This document shows, in pieces, positions 34,301 to 55,370 of a stretch of DNA of 64,000 bases. Where the stretch lies: assembly GCF_000003815.2 (NCBI RefSeq), contig NC_049979.1, positions 13,145,560 to 13,209,559 of the forward strand, given 5' to 3'. Each line of letters starts with the position of its first letter. Positions within the stretch are counted from its first letter, which is position 1. Source of the DNA: Branchiostoma floridae. Its lineage: Eukaryota; Chordata; Leptocardii; Amphioxiformes; Branchiostomatidae. The notes under the pieces are model-generated. The model was not told the DNA's origin. It saw nothing but the letters and a program-made list of their open reading frames with translations, and made no database searches. The translations under genes and the position numbers were made by a program.

Positions 34301-35772
34301 ACCTCAATTTTTGATATCTCGTGTTCTGGACATGTTGTGGTTGTGATTTTTGAGTGGTAGATAGGCAGAGAGTAAGTGCTGCAAGTTTGGCCCCCCTAGC
34401 GGCTTGTTTGGAACTGCAGTCACCGATTTCCTTTCAAACTTTGGACGAGAATAACTAGAGAACGTGTTGATGGATCGTCATGATTTTTGGTATGTAGATA
34501 GCCCAAGTAACAATGTACATAATGGAATACTAATTATGCAAATCAGCAACTAATTTGCATAATTAATGAGGAAAGTTTATAAATCCACTGCATTTCACAA
34601 TAGGACTTTCAAACTTGTCACATGTATAGATGAGAAAGAGAGAAGTAGCAATGCATGTTATGCAAATGACGGCCTCATTTGGATAATTAATGAGAAAATA
34701 TAAACGTGTTGACAGATCGTCATGATTTTTGGTATGTAGATAGCCAAAGAGAAGACTTACATGATGGAATTCTAATTATGCAAATCAACAGCTAATTTGC
34801 ATAATTAATGAGGAAAGTTTGTAAATCCACTGCATTCCTTTATAGGACTTTCAAACTTTCAAAATTTGTAGCCGAGAAAGAAAGAAATATTAATACATTA
34901 CTAATTATGCAGATGATGATCTCATTTGCATAATTAATGGGAAATATGAACGTGTTGACGGATCGTCATGATTTTTGGTATGTAGATAGCCTAAGTAAAA
35001 ACTTACATAATGAGATAATGATTAACAGCTAATTTGCATAATTAATTAGGGAAGTTGATAAATCCACTGCATTCAGTGATAGGACTTTCAAACTTGTCAC
35101 ATATGTAACTGAGAAAGATGGCAGAGAGTAAGAGGTGTATGTTTGTGTCCGCTAACGTCTTTCCTTGAACTGCAGGAGCCGGTTTAGTTTCCTACTTTGA
35201 AAGAGAATAAGTCAGGAAGGAAAGGATCATCAGGATTTTTGGTATGCTGATAACTTAAGTGAAGCTTGATACAATTTAATATCATTATGTAAATAGGGAT
35301 CTAATTTGTATAAGCAATGGCAAAATGTTATGAACCAACTCCAGGCATATGAAATAAAATGTAATGAGTAACACATTTATGTCTACAGACATCATTCTAC
35401 ATAACAAACCTGGTTTATTTGGCAAAGGTATGTGTTCGTGGAACTCTAGTATGACAATAGTTTCAATACAACAATAGTTCAATAGTTTTATTTCAGAAAA
35501 TCAGCCTTTGCAGCATGTACAAAACAAGCTGAATAACACTGACAGTAGCTTATTACTACTTGTGCATAGTTTCATCACGAAATGTAACGAACATTGCACC
35601 TGGTACACGGAGCAGTGCCCCCTCCGCACGAGGCGCTACACGTGCCTAGCGACCAGCCGCTCCAGCTACAGTTCACCACGGGACACCTGCGGCGGCGGCG
35701 GCGTCTCCAGCCCTCCACGTCCGTCAGTGACAGCAACAGGACCACGGTCAGGAGGAATAGGTGGAGGCGCAT
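2024..35772 (-). CDS. Gene A: secreted TSR-EGF-CCP(17)-ephrin-like-EGF-C-type lectin protein (29 coding exons)
   Basis: Spliced coding sequence, 1534 residues. Exons 5' to 3': 35772-35600, 32336-32176, 29575-29405, 23077-22907, 16546-16376, 14766-14596, 11339-11169, 11022-10849, 10660-10490, 10200-10030, 9644-9474, 9343-9173, 8996-8826, 8615-8445, 7149-6979, 6796-6626, 6446-6279, 5983-5804, 5632-5459, 5321-5200, 4922-4811, 4528-4392, 4119-3962, 3579-3425, 3242-3081, 2913-2809, 2720-2575, 2417-2294, 2154-2024. Every junction has GT/AG, phases agree and the sum (4605 nt) divides by three. Layout: signal peptide (1-21), Arg7 (23-29), thrombospondin type-1 repeat, EGF, 17 CCPs, cysteine-rich block, ephrin-receptor-like module, EGF, C-type lectin domain. 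It has a signal peptide and I saw no membrane segment, so it is probably secreted. The mix recalls polydom (SVEP1) and complement or selectin-type proteins; I know no exact match. Function (recognition or matrix binding) is inferred. Confidence 0.85.
2294..2417 (-). CDS. Gene A exon 28: C-type lectin domain, middle
   Basis: Encodes DFIIETYGGKDMWIGLDD and then EGEFLWADGSRL and FTYWTYG. WIGL is the hallmark hydrophobic-core motif of C-type lectin domains. Phase 0 in, phase 1 out; donor G|GTCAGT. Confidence 0.9.
2575..2720 (-). CDS. Gene A exon 27: C-type lectin domain, start
   Basis: Encodes AITECPVGSTMFRDTCYLV through AGESCRQHGGLLAMVKDKDTQ in shorter pieces. The first disulfide cysteine and the helix-1 region (ESCRQHGGLLA) are typical of long-form C-type lectin domains. 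Acceptor GTCAG, donor CAG|GTAA. Confidence 0.88.
2809..2913 (-). CDS. Gene A exon 26: EGF-like module
   Basis: Encodes SDCNCGLNACVPTSKGW, then MCQCPTGYTQQDDKCV: six cysteines with EGF spacing and the CxCPxGY motif. Flanked by phase-1 introns. It sits directly before the lectin domain, an EGF/lectin neighbourhood also seen in selectins and lecticans, though in a different order. Confidence 0.88.
3081..3242 (-). CDS. Gene A exon 25: ephrin-receptor-like (GCC2/GCC3) cysteine-rich module
   Basis: Encodes VACPPGSFHNPMSKACEPCP, then GTYQTNSSQTSCTSCPEGTT and DPSQCK. The CPPGSF, CxPCPxGTYQ and SCTxCPxGTTT pattern is that of the ephrin-receptor-like repeat of SCUBE and polydom proteins. Phase 1 on both sides. 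Confidence 0.85.
3425..3579 (-). CDS. Gene A exon 24: unassigned segment ending in a cysteine pair
   Basis: Encodes KAALDIKTVIGTFVIPING, then TVVTEGIAISDP, and ends FVGCPTGFFQQQSGPGCV, which leads into the ephrin-like module. The first part is a beta-strand-like hydrophobic stretch that I do not recognise. Frame is set by both neighbours (phase 2 in, phase 1 out). Confidence 0.8.
3962..4119 (-). CDS. Gene A exon 23: segment with furin-like TRRRRD site
   Basis: Encodes ISEISVEEGVRTRRRRDIS, then LTVIDITIQLYIEDNSQLSL and LPADMDVAK. RTRRRR|D fits a proprotein-convertase cleavage site. The donor is weak (AAA|GTACTA) but the phase-2 junction to exon 24 restores a lysine codon. The acceptor lies just downstream (minus strand) of the 4169-4268 gap. 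Confidence 0.75.
4169..4268. other. Assembly gap (100 N)
   Basis: A run of exactly 100 N inside the Gene A intron between exons 22 and 23. Both flanks carry CCTTCATG, so a small repeat may have collapsed. Exons on either side meet in phase 0, so no missing exon is required. Confidence 0.99.
4392..4528 (-). CDS. Gene A exon 22: cysteine-rich linker, part 3
   Basis: Encodes DPWNPFGMIQIGGLTITS, then RQYIRSELWRQGLCLPPCR. The frame was chosen because it alone fits phase 1 in and phase 0 out; another open frame in this exon (PVESIRYDTD) does not join its neighbours. No family recognised. Confidence 0.75.
4811..4922 (-). CDS. Gene A exon 21: cysteine-rich linker, part 2
   Basis: Encodes TYGLGRVVTYQCGDHTSW, then LWMTRVDNLLKIVSVSTCQ. 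Acceptor TTCTTAAG, donor G|GTGTCA. YQC and STC resemble the second half of a CCP-like fold, but no CCP tryptophan motif follows. Junction phases (0 in, 1 out) agree with both neighbours. Confidence 0.7.
5200..5321 (-). CDS. Gene A exon 20: cysteine-rich linker, part 1
   Basis: Encodes PDDLCSRYALANPDDGYKVC, then GGEDKEFCTMHCNPPK. Four cysteines; I do not recognise the family. It follows the last CCP and opens the unique region. Acceptor TTTTTAG, donor AAG|GTATGA. Confidence 0.8.
5459..5632 (-). CDS. Gene A exon 19: CCP 17 (six-cysteine type)
   Basis: Encodes VCCSEVGIIRNGQS, ESCYSDVATFSCDPGFQL, DVVCGADGTWLGHVPYCE. A CCP with the four usual cysteines plus a pair: the second C of CC and the C of ESCYSD. 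Phase 1 on both sides. Confidence 0.88.
5804..5983 (-). CDS. Gene A exon 18: CCP 16 (six-cysteine type)
   Basis: Encodes EICCDETLTIANGS, GFCFGNIVSFSCNVGHQL and AATCQEDGTWSTVPVCE. It has the same extra cysteine pair as its two neighbours. Phase 1 on both sides; donor A|GTGCGT. Confidence 0.88.
6279..6446 (-). CDS. Gene A exon 17: CCP 15 (six-cysteine type)
   Basis: Encodes RCCTLPTVGNGDIAGG, TCFSDTITVSCDVGYSI and LTCTEDGVWDETPPACK. It has CC at the start and an added C in GTCFSD. Phase 1 on both sides; acceptor CCCCAAAG is purine-rich and weak. Confidence 0.85.
6626..6796 (-). CDS. Gene A exon 16: CCP 14
   Basis: Encodes KSCPVLDVIPDGTVAGGHL, then YGDNTTFICSAGYQLVGD and RTCQANQTWSGLQPFCQ: four CCP cysteines, the GYxLxG turn and the core tryptophan. 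A 171-nt phase-1 exon. Confidence 0.9.
6979..7149 (-). CDS. Gene A exon 15: CCP 13
   Basis: Encodes VSCSPLPSTTNGHVTGG, then AVSFTCDEGYELVGSQ and CQADMTWSSTTPACQ. A standard four-cysteine CCP; 171 nt, acceptor TTACAG, donor A|GTAAGT. Confidence 0.9.
7345..8431. mobile_element. Putative element with G-rich palindromic ends
   Basis: The left edge (7345-7400) has CTCGCCCCCC repeated around GATCTCG. The right edge (8330-8431) has GGGCGAGATCACGGGGGG and GGGCGAAAACGCTA repeats in inverted orientation. The 0.9 kb between has no recognisable coding sequence. It lies in the intron between Gene A exons 14 and 15, ending about 15 bp from exon 14. Could equally be a local G/C-rich inverted duplication. 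Confidence 0.4.
8445..8615 (-). CDS. Gene A exon 14: CCP 12
   Basis: Encodes KVCPVLPVLDHGVSTGG, YGDIITFSCLPGFQL and LCRADQTWSGTQPRCE. A standard CCP of 171 nt; donor C|GTAAGT lies only about 15 bp from the poly-G tract of the adjacent repeat. Confidence 0.9.
8826..8996 (-). CDS. Gene A exon 13: CCP 11
   Basis: Encodes VTCPDLDAPLNGNKVGG, SSYGDIVTFSCSAGYQL and TCQHNQQWNGTQPSCT. Acceptor CTCTGTAG lies 11 bp from a perfect double hairpin (9007-9097). Confidence 0.9.
9007..9097. repeat. Two perfect tandem hairpins
   Basis: First hairpin: 21-bp perfect arms (9007-9027 and 9033-9053) with a 5-nt loop. Second: 18-bp perfect arms (9057-9074 and 9080-9097) with a 5-nt loop. They are 3 bp apart. They lie immediately upstream (minus strand) of the exon 13 acceptor, in the branch-point region. 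Confidence 0.9.
9173..9343 (-). CDS. Gene A exon 12: CCP 10
   Basis: Encodes KECPQLNFPDHGIMTGG, YGDVTTFSCDPGYEL and RTCQADQTWSGTEPTCT. 171 nt, phase 1, acceptor GCACAG, donor G|GTGAGA. Confidence 0.9.
9474..9644 (-). CDS. Gene A exon 11: CCP 9
   Basis: Encodes VQCPSLPPLSDGQMTGG, YGDKVTFSCDDGFQLAGS and ICQADQQWSGSQPSCQ. 171 nt, acceptor GTGCAG, donor A|GTACGT. Confidence 0.9.
10030..10200 (-). CDS. Gene A exon 10: CCP 8
   Basis: Encodes KSCPQLSAPDNGGVSGG, DTANFTCDPGYELVGS and LCQANQQWSGTQPSCQ. 171 nt, acceptor CAATAG, donor A|GTAAGA. Confidence 0.9.
10490..10660 (-). CDS. Gene A exon 9: CCP 7
   Basis: Encodes IVCPDLSPPLNGHVTGG, YGDTAVMTCDEGFSLVGD and TCQDNKQWSGTQPTCQ. 171 nt, acceptor TTTCAG, donor A|GTAAGA. 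Confidence 0.9.
10849..11022 (-). CDS. Gene A exon 8: CCP 6
   Basis: Encodes VQCPTLSAPAHGSSTGA, FGDTLSFVCDTGYELYGS and TCQADQTWSAAAPSCT. 174 nt. The upstream intron carries a (CA)n tract at about 11052-11085. Confidence 0.9.
11169..11339 (-). CDS. Gene A exon 7: CCP 5 (duplicated exon, copy 1)
   Basis: Encodes IRCPTLSAPSHGTISGS, YYYGNRVTFGCHSGYSLRG and TCQANRAWSGTQPTCT. Nearly identical to exons 3, 4 and 5, and the intron flanks are shared as well. The flank at 11340-11420 is an uninterrupted copy of the site that carries a 3.3-kb insertion in exon-5 copy. Confidence 0.92.
11716..14352. mobile_element. G-rich TIR DNA transposon, non-autonomous, copy 1
   Basis: Inverted ends: left GGGACTTGACGATATTTATC, right the complement of GGGACTTAACGATATTTACC, each followed by G-rich tract and CTGGTGCA. 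Flanked by TAA(G) on both sides (11713-11715, 14353-14355), which resembles the TWA target duplication of PIF/Harbinger elements. Repeated GGGAGGGCCATTGAAAA blocks lie at both ends. No transposase recognised; the longest open frame (12748-13182, +) matches nothing I know. A second copy lies at 51882-53562. Confidence 0.65.
14596..14766 (-). CDS. Gene A exon 6: CCP 4
   Basis: Encodes KLCQRLSSPSHGQVTGG, YGDVTTFTCDTGYELQGD and RTCQANQQWSGAQPTCS. 171 nt, acceptor TTTCAG, donor A|GTAGGG. Confidence 0.9.
14927..14974 (-). pseudogene. Truncated CCP exon relic
   Basis: The minus strand reads RTCQANQGWTGSQRTC, the C-terminal end of a CCP module. No first half and no splice donor follow: the reading runs into a poly-C/G tract at 14891-14911. 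It sits between exons 5 and 6, so it is probably the remains of a lost CCP exon. Confidence 0.8.
14975..16300. other. Intron sequence without recognised genes
   Basis: Non-coding sequence between Gene A exons 5 and 6. A piece with a Helentron-like 3' end (GAGTTCGTCGAATTCTAGTT, near 15200) is visible. I see nothing else. Confidence 0.5.
16376..16546 (-). CDS. Gene A exon 5: CCP 3 (duplicated exon, copy 2)
   Basis: Same module as exon 7 except that it ends QPRCT rather than QPTCT. Its 5' flank (minus strand) is split by a 3.27-kb Helentron-like insertion that starts about 16 bp from the acceptor; the other half of the flank resumes at 19836. Confidence 0.9.
18390..18720 (+). pseudogene. LINE reverse-transcriptase fragment
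   Basis: Frames read PPWLLSNFYEELAPVMCNIYNA, given here in part as LLSNFYEELAPVMCNIYN, then TEELVVPVPKVTRP, FRCISLTSYLGKVYE and YSQHGFRKSLHSS. These are motifs 1-3 of a non-LTR reverse transcriptase (PxPK, RxISLTxxLGK, QHGFRK). Frameshifts separate them. Carried inside the 3.3-kb element. Confidence 0.75.
18850..19085. repeat. Tandem repeat, about 86-90 bp x 2.7
   Basis: Units begin GCTATTACTGTGTTTTATAA or variants, then TTTTTACAGCGCTTTTCTAT, then TGTCATTCTAAAGACACAGT. Three successive copies with moderate divergence, inside the Helentron-like element. Confidence 0.8.
19980..21306 (+). mobile_element. Helentron-like non-autonomous element, full length
   Basis: Begins ACCTTTGCCAGAATGGCTAA (a 5' hairpin), has a GT/GTCT-rich stretch about 60 bp in, a body of TTTGCATAATTAATGAG blocks, and ends TTTGGCAAAGGTATGTG...AACTCTAGT. 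ACCTTTGCC at the start is the complement of GGCAAAGGT near the end. No coding sequence. Confidence 0.8.
21307..22590. other. Intron sequence, nothing recognised
   Basis: AT-rich intron sequence of Gene A between exons 4 and 5. Contains scattered pieces of repeat. No coding or RNA gene seen. Confidence 0.45.
22768..22821. repeat. (CA)n microsatellite
   Basis: Nearly pure AC dinucleotide run in the flank of the duplicated exon-4 copy. The same position in the 16.3-kb copy has a shorter CA tract and the 29.3-kb copy has none. Confidence 0.95.
22907..23077 (-). CDS. Gene A exon 4: CCP 2 (duplicated exon, copy 3)
   Basis: Same CCP as exons 3, 5 and 7, ending QPRCT. Silent differences only at several sites relative to exon 5. 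Splice sites intact (acceptor AACAG, donor A|GTAAGC). Confidence 0.92.
23395..25620 (-). mobile_element. Helentron-like element, inverted, interrupted by a LINE
   Basis: Inverted AT-rich body (TTTCTCAGTTACATATGTGAC, TGCATAATTAATG blocks), then the CTGCAGTACCTTAGG and GGGCCCATTATCGAAC segments, ending in the complement of the 5' end (TTCTTGGCGAAGGTAA). The reading CCCACCTATCAAATTATCAT / AAATATTATCAGGATCC is split by the LINE at about 24150-24785. Confidence 0.65.
24150..24785 (+). mobile_element. 5'-truncated LINE 3' end with intact 155-codon reading frame
   Basis: An open frame (24194-24661) encodes a basic protein with ICQYCNLNKIEDECHFIVEC, a C-x2-C...H-x4-C cluster found at the C-terminus of many LINE ORF2 proteins, ending NCFKKREEVEL. 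It is followed by AATAAA (24761) and a CATTCATTCATTC tail. It sits inside a Helentron-like element with partial flanking duplications. The frame is intact, suggesting a fairly recent insertion. Related tails occur at 61500-61740 and 63810-64000. Confidence 0.8.
25621..26770. other. Repeat-derived intron sequence
   Basis: Contains a plus-strand Helentron-like 5' end (ACCTTCGCCAAGAAGGTCAT, 25800) and then a tandemly similar segment (GGTGCGAGCACGACGATTTTT, shown in part; TTTGGGCCTCCTGGTG) recurring about every 170-180 bp to 26740. No coding signal. Confidence 0.5.
27018..27101 (+). other. Candidate small exon (28 codons) with donor
   Basis: ATG-initiated frame MVELELKQKKMQFSN, then ENCIECGHKRK, followed at once by AAG|GTATGTG. 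CxxC suggests metal binding. No partner exon could be placed, and it may belong to a mobile element. Low confidence. Confidence 0.25.
27218..28110. other. Unrecognised open frames
   Basis: Two open frames of modest length: 27218-27457 (-, 79 codons, Gln/Asn-rich) and 27802-28107 (+, 101 codons). Neither matches a family I know, and neither has neighbours that support a gene. They probably derive from an older mobile element. Confidence 0.2.
28620..29180 (-). pseudogene. Decayed LINE ORF2 C-terminal fragment
   Basis: The minus strand reads KHTKVTAKKMACSMGMIKK, then, after frameshifts, QFQRIVTSQQPAVLYHHL and RLPKPRTNALKRTFTYRAIS with STWNDFH. PRTNxLKRxFxYRxxxxWN is the typical end of CR1/Rex-type ORF2 proteins. 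Several stops show it is dead. Confidence 0.75.
29405..29575 (-). CDS. Gene A exon 3: CCP 1 (duplicated exon, copy 4)
   Basis: First CCP of the protein. Same module as exons 4, 5 and 7, ending QPTCI. Acceptor CCAG, donor A|GTAAGC. Its phase-1 start completes an arginine codon with exon 2. Confidence 0.9.
30002..31344 (-). mobile_element. Helentron-like element, full length, inverted
   Basis: Starts (plus strand) ACTAGAGTTCCACGAACACA, the complement of the 3' end, and finishes at TTAGCCATTCTGGCAAAGGT, the complement of the 5' hairpin. A (CA)n tract at about 31244-31303 lies 40-90 bp from the 5' end, as in the other copies. Confidence 0.8.
32176..32336 (-). CDS. Gene A exon 2: end of thrombospondin repeat and EGF-like module
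   Basis: Encodes TKSPPASCGGADCSGSASS, RCACTGPNPCQNGG and CTCAAGFTGSCCQT. The frame is fixed by phase 2 from exon 1 and phase 1 to exon 3. It is the counterpart of Gene B exon 2 (TKSSCGGSECSG...GFVGSCCET). Confidence 0.85.
32419..33899 (-). mobile_element. Helentron-like element, full length, inverted
   Basis: Same ends and body as the 30002-31344 copy. It carries an internal duplication near 33700-33850, where GTACCTTAGCAAGCCGCTAG recurs and a second CA tract (33653-33692) is flanked by both copies. Confidence 0.8.
34112..35450 (+). mobile_element. Helentron-like element, full length
   Basis: ACCTTTGCCAGAATGGCTAA start, GTCTGTCTGTGTGTCTGTGT near the 5' end, AT-rich body with TTTGCATAATTAATGAGG, and 3' end GGCAAAGGTATGTGTTCGTGG followed by AACTCTAGT. 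About 1.34 kb with no coding capacity. It lies in the first coding intron of Gene A. Confidence 0.82.
35600..35772 (-). CDS. Gene A exon 1: signal peptide, Arg7 tract, start of thrombospondin repeat
   Basis: MRLHLFLLTVVLLLSLTDVE (signal peptide), then GW, seven arginines and CPVVNCSWSGWSLGTCSASC. WSGWSxxxxCSxxC is the thrombospondin type-1 core. The start was chosen because the ATG follows a splice acceptor (TATTCAAG|ATG), exactly as in Gene B. Donor AG|GTGCAA, phase 2. Confidence 0.88.
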
Positions 35773-35993
35773 CTTGAATAGAAAGACGCAATATATCAAA
35801 TATGAAAATCTAACGAAATTTCAACAGTAGAAGATTGTAAACTGCTATCGACTGTTGGAAGAAGAAAGATCAAAGAAGAGACAGCACTCATAAAAGCTGA
35901 AAGGGACCGCAGTTCAATGGCTGTGTGAGGGGAGGTGAAGGAAGGGAAGAAAGGAAAGAAAGAAAAAGTAGAAGAGGGATGTATATATTACTG

Positions 35994-36403
35994 TATGCCA
36001 AAAAGCAGTTACTCAAGCAACTGGATATGATTTTGGAAACGGTCAGACGTTTCAACTGGAATCCACCAGTTTTCGTCAGTGACACTGAAGTGATCTAGAA
36101 GAAACAGGTCATTTATACTCAAACTATGAATGAAAACAATTTCAGATGTCCAATAGGAAACGTTGTAAGACAATTCAGACTGAAGACAATTTGGATTCCA
36201 AAGAAAACAAAAGTAAGGCAAAATCAAGCTGAAGACAATTTGGATTTCAAAGGGAAGCAAAGCTAAGACACAGTTAATGAAAATGAGTAAATTAGCTCCT
36301 GTTGTTTTAGATGCTATGCCCCAAGTGCCGGAAAGTTCCATACGCAGCCCCCCAGTTGATCCAAAATCATATCCAGTTGCTTGAGTAACTGCTTTTTGGC
36401 ATA
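35994..36403. mobile_element. MITE with 44-bp perfect terminal inverted repeats
   Basis: TIRs at 35994-36037 and 36360-36403 begin TATGCCAAAAAGCAGTTACT and match over 44 bp including the flanking TA. A 410-bp non-coding element with TA duplication, as in Tc1/mariner-mobilised MITEs. It lies between the two gene starts. Confidence 0.85.
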
Positions 36404-37022
36404 TCTTATTACCTGGATGTCTAACCTACATCGACGTATATATTACTGTTATATTTACCACAGTGAGAGATTGGGCTCTACTGGTGGATTTATACAGGAG
36501 ATTGACCGACACTGAGGAAGCCAGGTCCAAAAGTCAGCAAAGACTAAGCAGGTCACCATCCTAGACTTGACCGTACCATGGGAGGAAAGGGTGCAGGAAC
36601 AGGAGGTAAGGAGATGGGAAGAACAATGTGGCACTGTGCTCAAGTTAGTAACTTATTTGATAGTGCCGCAAACACTTGACATGACCGACAGAAACAAACG
36701 TTATTTAGCACTAAAAAATCACGACCATAGCATGTCCGGGACTCGAGATATCAAACCCGCAAGTTCCGCTGCAGTACCGTAACAACACGCCAGGGGCCCA
36801 CAAATCTAAGCGTTTCAAGGTCTTATCAAGACCTATTCACGTACCGAATATCAAGACAGTTTTCAGGTTTTCAAAGTTCAGGTGTTTTAGGGTTATGCTT
36901 ATCAACTACATATATACATGTTGGTATCCTTCTGTCTGAATGTATGTTGGCATACATACATACACACATACAGACAGACATAAACACACACACACACACG
37001 CGCGCTACCGAAAACATAGGTA
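36404..37022. other. Gap between gene starts, part 1
   Basis: No coding exon seen. 36700-36900 holds a repeat fragment (CACTAAAAAATCACGACCAT, CTGCAGTACC) related to the Helentron-like family and a short CA tract. Confidence 0.4.
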
Positions 37023-37416
37023 ACTAGAGTTCCACGACCCCATACCTTCGCCAAATTATTCTATCTTTTACAACTGCTTTATTAATTGTCTGTCATTAAT
37101 TATGCAAATAATGTTCTCATTTGCATAAATCATATAACTTGATCATCTCCTCCACCAAACAATAGATGGACACAATCTAAGTTAATAAAGAAGGCTTTTA
37201 TCGCCTTTTCTGATAATTTTTTTAAAATTAGGACCTCATTTGCATAATTAATGGTTAACGATGTTCACCTGTACATAACTTCCAAATGCTAAAAGTAAGA
37301 TGTTTACGTCATTTACCACAATGACATTATAGGATTTTCTCATTAATTATGCAAATAACCCCCCCCCCACACACACACACACAAACGCTACCCAAAATAT
37401 AACCTTCGGCGAAGGT
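37023..37416 (-). mobile_element. Short Helentron-like element
   Basis: Starts ACTAGAGTTCCACGACCCCA and ends at CCTTCGGCGAAGGT: both family ends with only 0.4 kb between them, including two TGCATAATTAATG-type blocks. An internally deleted copy. Confidence 0.7.
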
Positions 37417-38343
37417 AACAAATGTAATGTTCACTGATAGGTTCACTTAATGAGAATGTCGGGCAAGAGTAGGAAAAATAACTTCATGTCACATTGATTT
37501 GTCACCTGGTATCGACCGGTTACGTGTCTTTCATTGACGATTTATTGACTACGTAATGCACTAATGACAACGTACTGTTAACATTAACACTAATGTATCA
37601 CAAGTACATAACTATATAGAGAAGACTTGGACATAGTTGTACTTTGTCACCACAACATCATACAGCAGAGCTGCGTCCTTGCGTTTCTAGGCTGACGATT
37701 ACATCAGACGCCCAGCAGGTACGCCTTTTGTACACAAAATCATTGACATTGGCGTTTGCTTGTACATACGGATAACGAATTTTCTTGCATAAGCAGTCCA
37801 CAGTACAGTATTTCCTGACTAGCGTAGTTTTCGATGTCTGCTGATACAGGATATACACTTACAAGCATGACAAAAGTTCCTTGAGTGATTTTCCAGCCTC
37901 GATGCGTGGGAAAAGAACGAAACAAGTCATATCATATGTTATTGGTCTTTTCTCTGCATCTGCACAATCAGATCGTGCTACCATTTCGGTACATTTTATC
38001 ATTATTGGCACATAACCATATGATGCTTCTTTTGTCCATATTAAGAAGAAAATATGATTTTAAAGAAACAGTGACTGTCACAGAAACTTTGAAAGGTACT
38101 ATGGCGGTCCCAGCTCTTACCTTTCTTACGCGCCTTGTGATGCCGTTGAAATTTCCACTACCATGGAGACACCATGGCGATGGCAAACGTGGGAGCCACA
38201 CCGATTATGCAGCCTTGTACTGTATTTAGTATTCGCCCGTAATGAGACGTCTGATACACCTTAGATACGCATTAATGCTTTTAAGTTGTTCACCACTCAA
38301 CTCTGCCTTCGGGAAGGCAAAGTAAATACACTGTGTAACTTAC

Positions 38344-38383
38344 ACTGTGTATGTTGATACTTTCCTGCTGACTACCAAACTTC
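38344..38383 (-). other. Candidate 5' non-coding exon of Gene A
   Basis: On the minus strand, a short stretch between the TATA sequence and a consensus donor (ACAGT|GTAAGTT, donor at 38343-38342). It would be spliced to the acceptor just before the Gene A ATG (35773). Inferred from symmetry with Gene B. A second donor-like site exists at about 37858, so this is tentative. Confidence 0.35.
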
Positions 38384-38407
38384 TTATCAGTATGACCCTT
38401 GGACAAC

Positions 38408-38415
38408 TTATATAA
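38408..38415. promoter_or_regulatory. Palindromic TATA sequence between divergent genes
   Basis: TTATATAA reads the same on both strands: CTTATATAAAG on plus and CTTTATATAAG on minus. A start about 30 bp away on plus (38440) fits a first exon ending at the donor 38538; on minus (38380) it fits a donor at 38343. A CCAAT (38436 region) lies on the plus side. Confidence 0.5.
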
Positions 38416-38439
38416 AGTCACCTGATTTCTTTGGGCCAA

Positions 38440-38537
38440 TGTCGGAAGTTAGACATGTAAACCAGTGTCACCGCCGCCGCGGCTCTCTGCAGTGAACACA
38501 TGCTCCCGTATGTGATTAAACGCAGCAAAAGCAAGGG
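38440..38537 (+). other. Candidate 5' non-coding exon of Gene B
   Basis: Begins about 30 bp after the TATA sequence and ends at a perfect donor (AAGGG|GTAAGT). The matching acceptor TTTTTTCAG ends at 38789, directly before the Gene B ATG. The transcription start is estimated. Confidence 0.5.
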
Positions 38538-38789
38538 GTAAGTTCGTATCTATTTTTTAAAATCTGTCTTTTTTTATATAATCTCTGCAGCAAAAGGACA
38601 GGCTTTGACGATTAAGATGCCCACTAATGTCCAAATACCATGGCATGGAACATCAAATACATCCTATATATCCTTTTCAAATACTACTATACCCAACAAC
38701 TATAGTACAAGACCATGTAGGCTAGGGTTGCATATATTTCAACCCAGAGTTAATCTGAAATCTGATACTAACTTTTGTCTTTTTTTCAG

Positions 38790-54850
<16,061 letters not shown>

Positions 54851-54867
54851 GTAAGTACATTTGTATC

Positions 54868-55370
54868 ACTAGAGTTCCACGAACACATACCTTCGCCAAA
54901 TAAACAAAGATTATTATGAAGAATGCCTGTTGTTCAGACCTTATAAATCGTTGACATTATGATGGTCCAGTCCTATCGTAGATATAACTAGATTACAAAG
55001 TTCCTTAATTCAATATGCAAAAAAATGCATGTCCAAAGTATGAAAGTCTTATCTAAGCAACGAAGACCATATTTGTTTCCTCCTAAATTATGTTAATGTG
55101 AAATTAATCTGTATGATTATGTCTGATAATGTTCACCTTCACTAAGCTTCATAATGCTACAAGTATGAAATTCCTATTAATTACCACTCCGGAAGTATAG
55201 TAAAATCTGGAAGTTCCACCGCAGTACCTTAGAAAGCCGCTAGGGGCCATAATTGAACTTGACCTTCATTTCCCTGACCCCTACCAACCAAACATACCCA
55301 CCTACAAAATATCACCAGAAGCCATCCAAGTCTTTTCAAGTTATGTTGTTTACAGACAGTCACTCACTCA
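54868..55370 (-). mobile_element. Helentron-like element fragment, inverted
   Basis: Starts ACTAGAGTTCCACGAACACA only 18 bp after exon 11, with AT-rich body and a CAGTACCTTAGAAAGCCGCT segment. The 5' end is not clear. Confidence 0.6.

Noticed and set aside
37658-37925. Possible coding exon or alternative first exon of Gene A on the minus strand
   Set aside because: A GTAAGT donor exists near 37858, but no signal, homology or promoter motif supports it better than 38344-38383.
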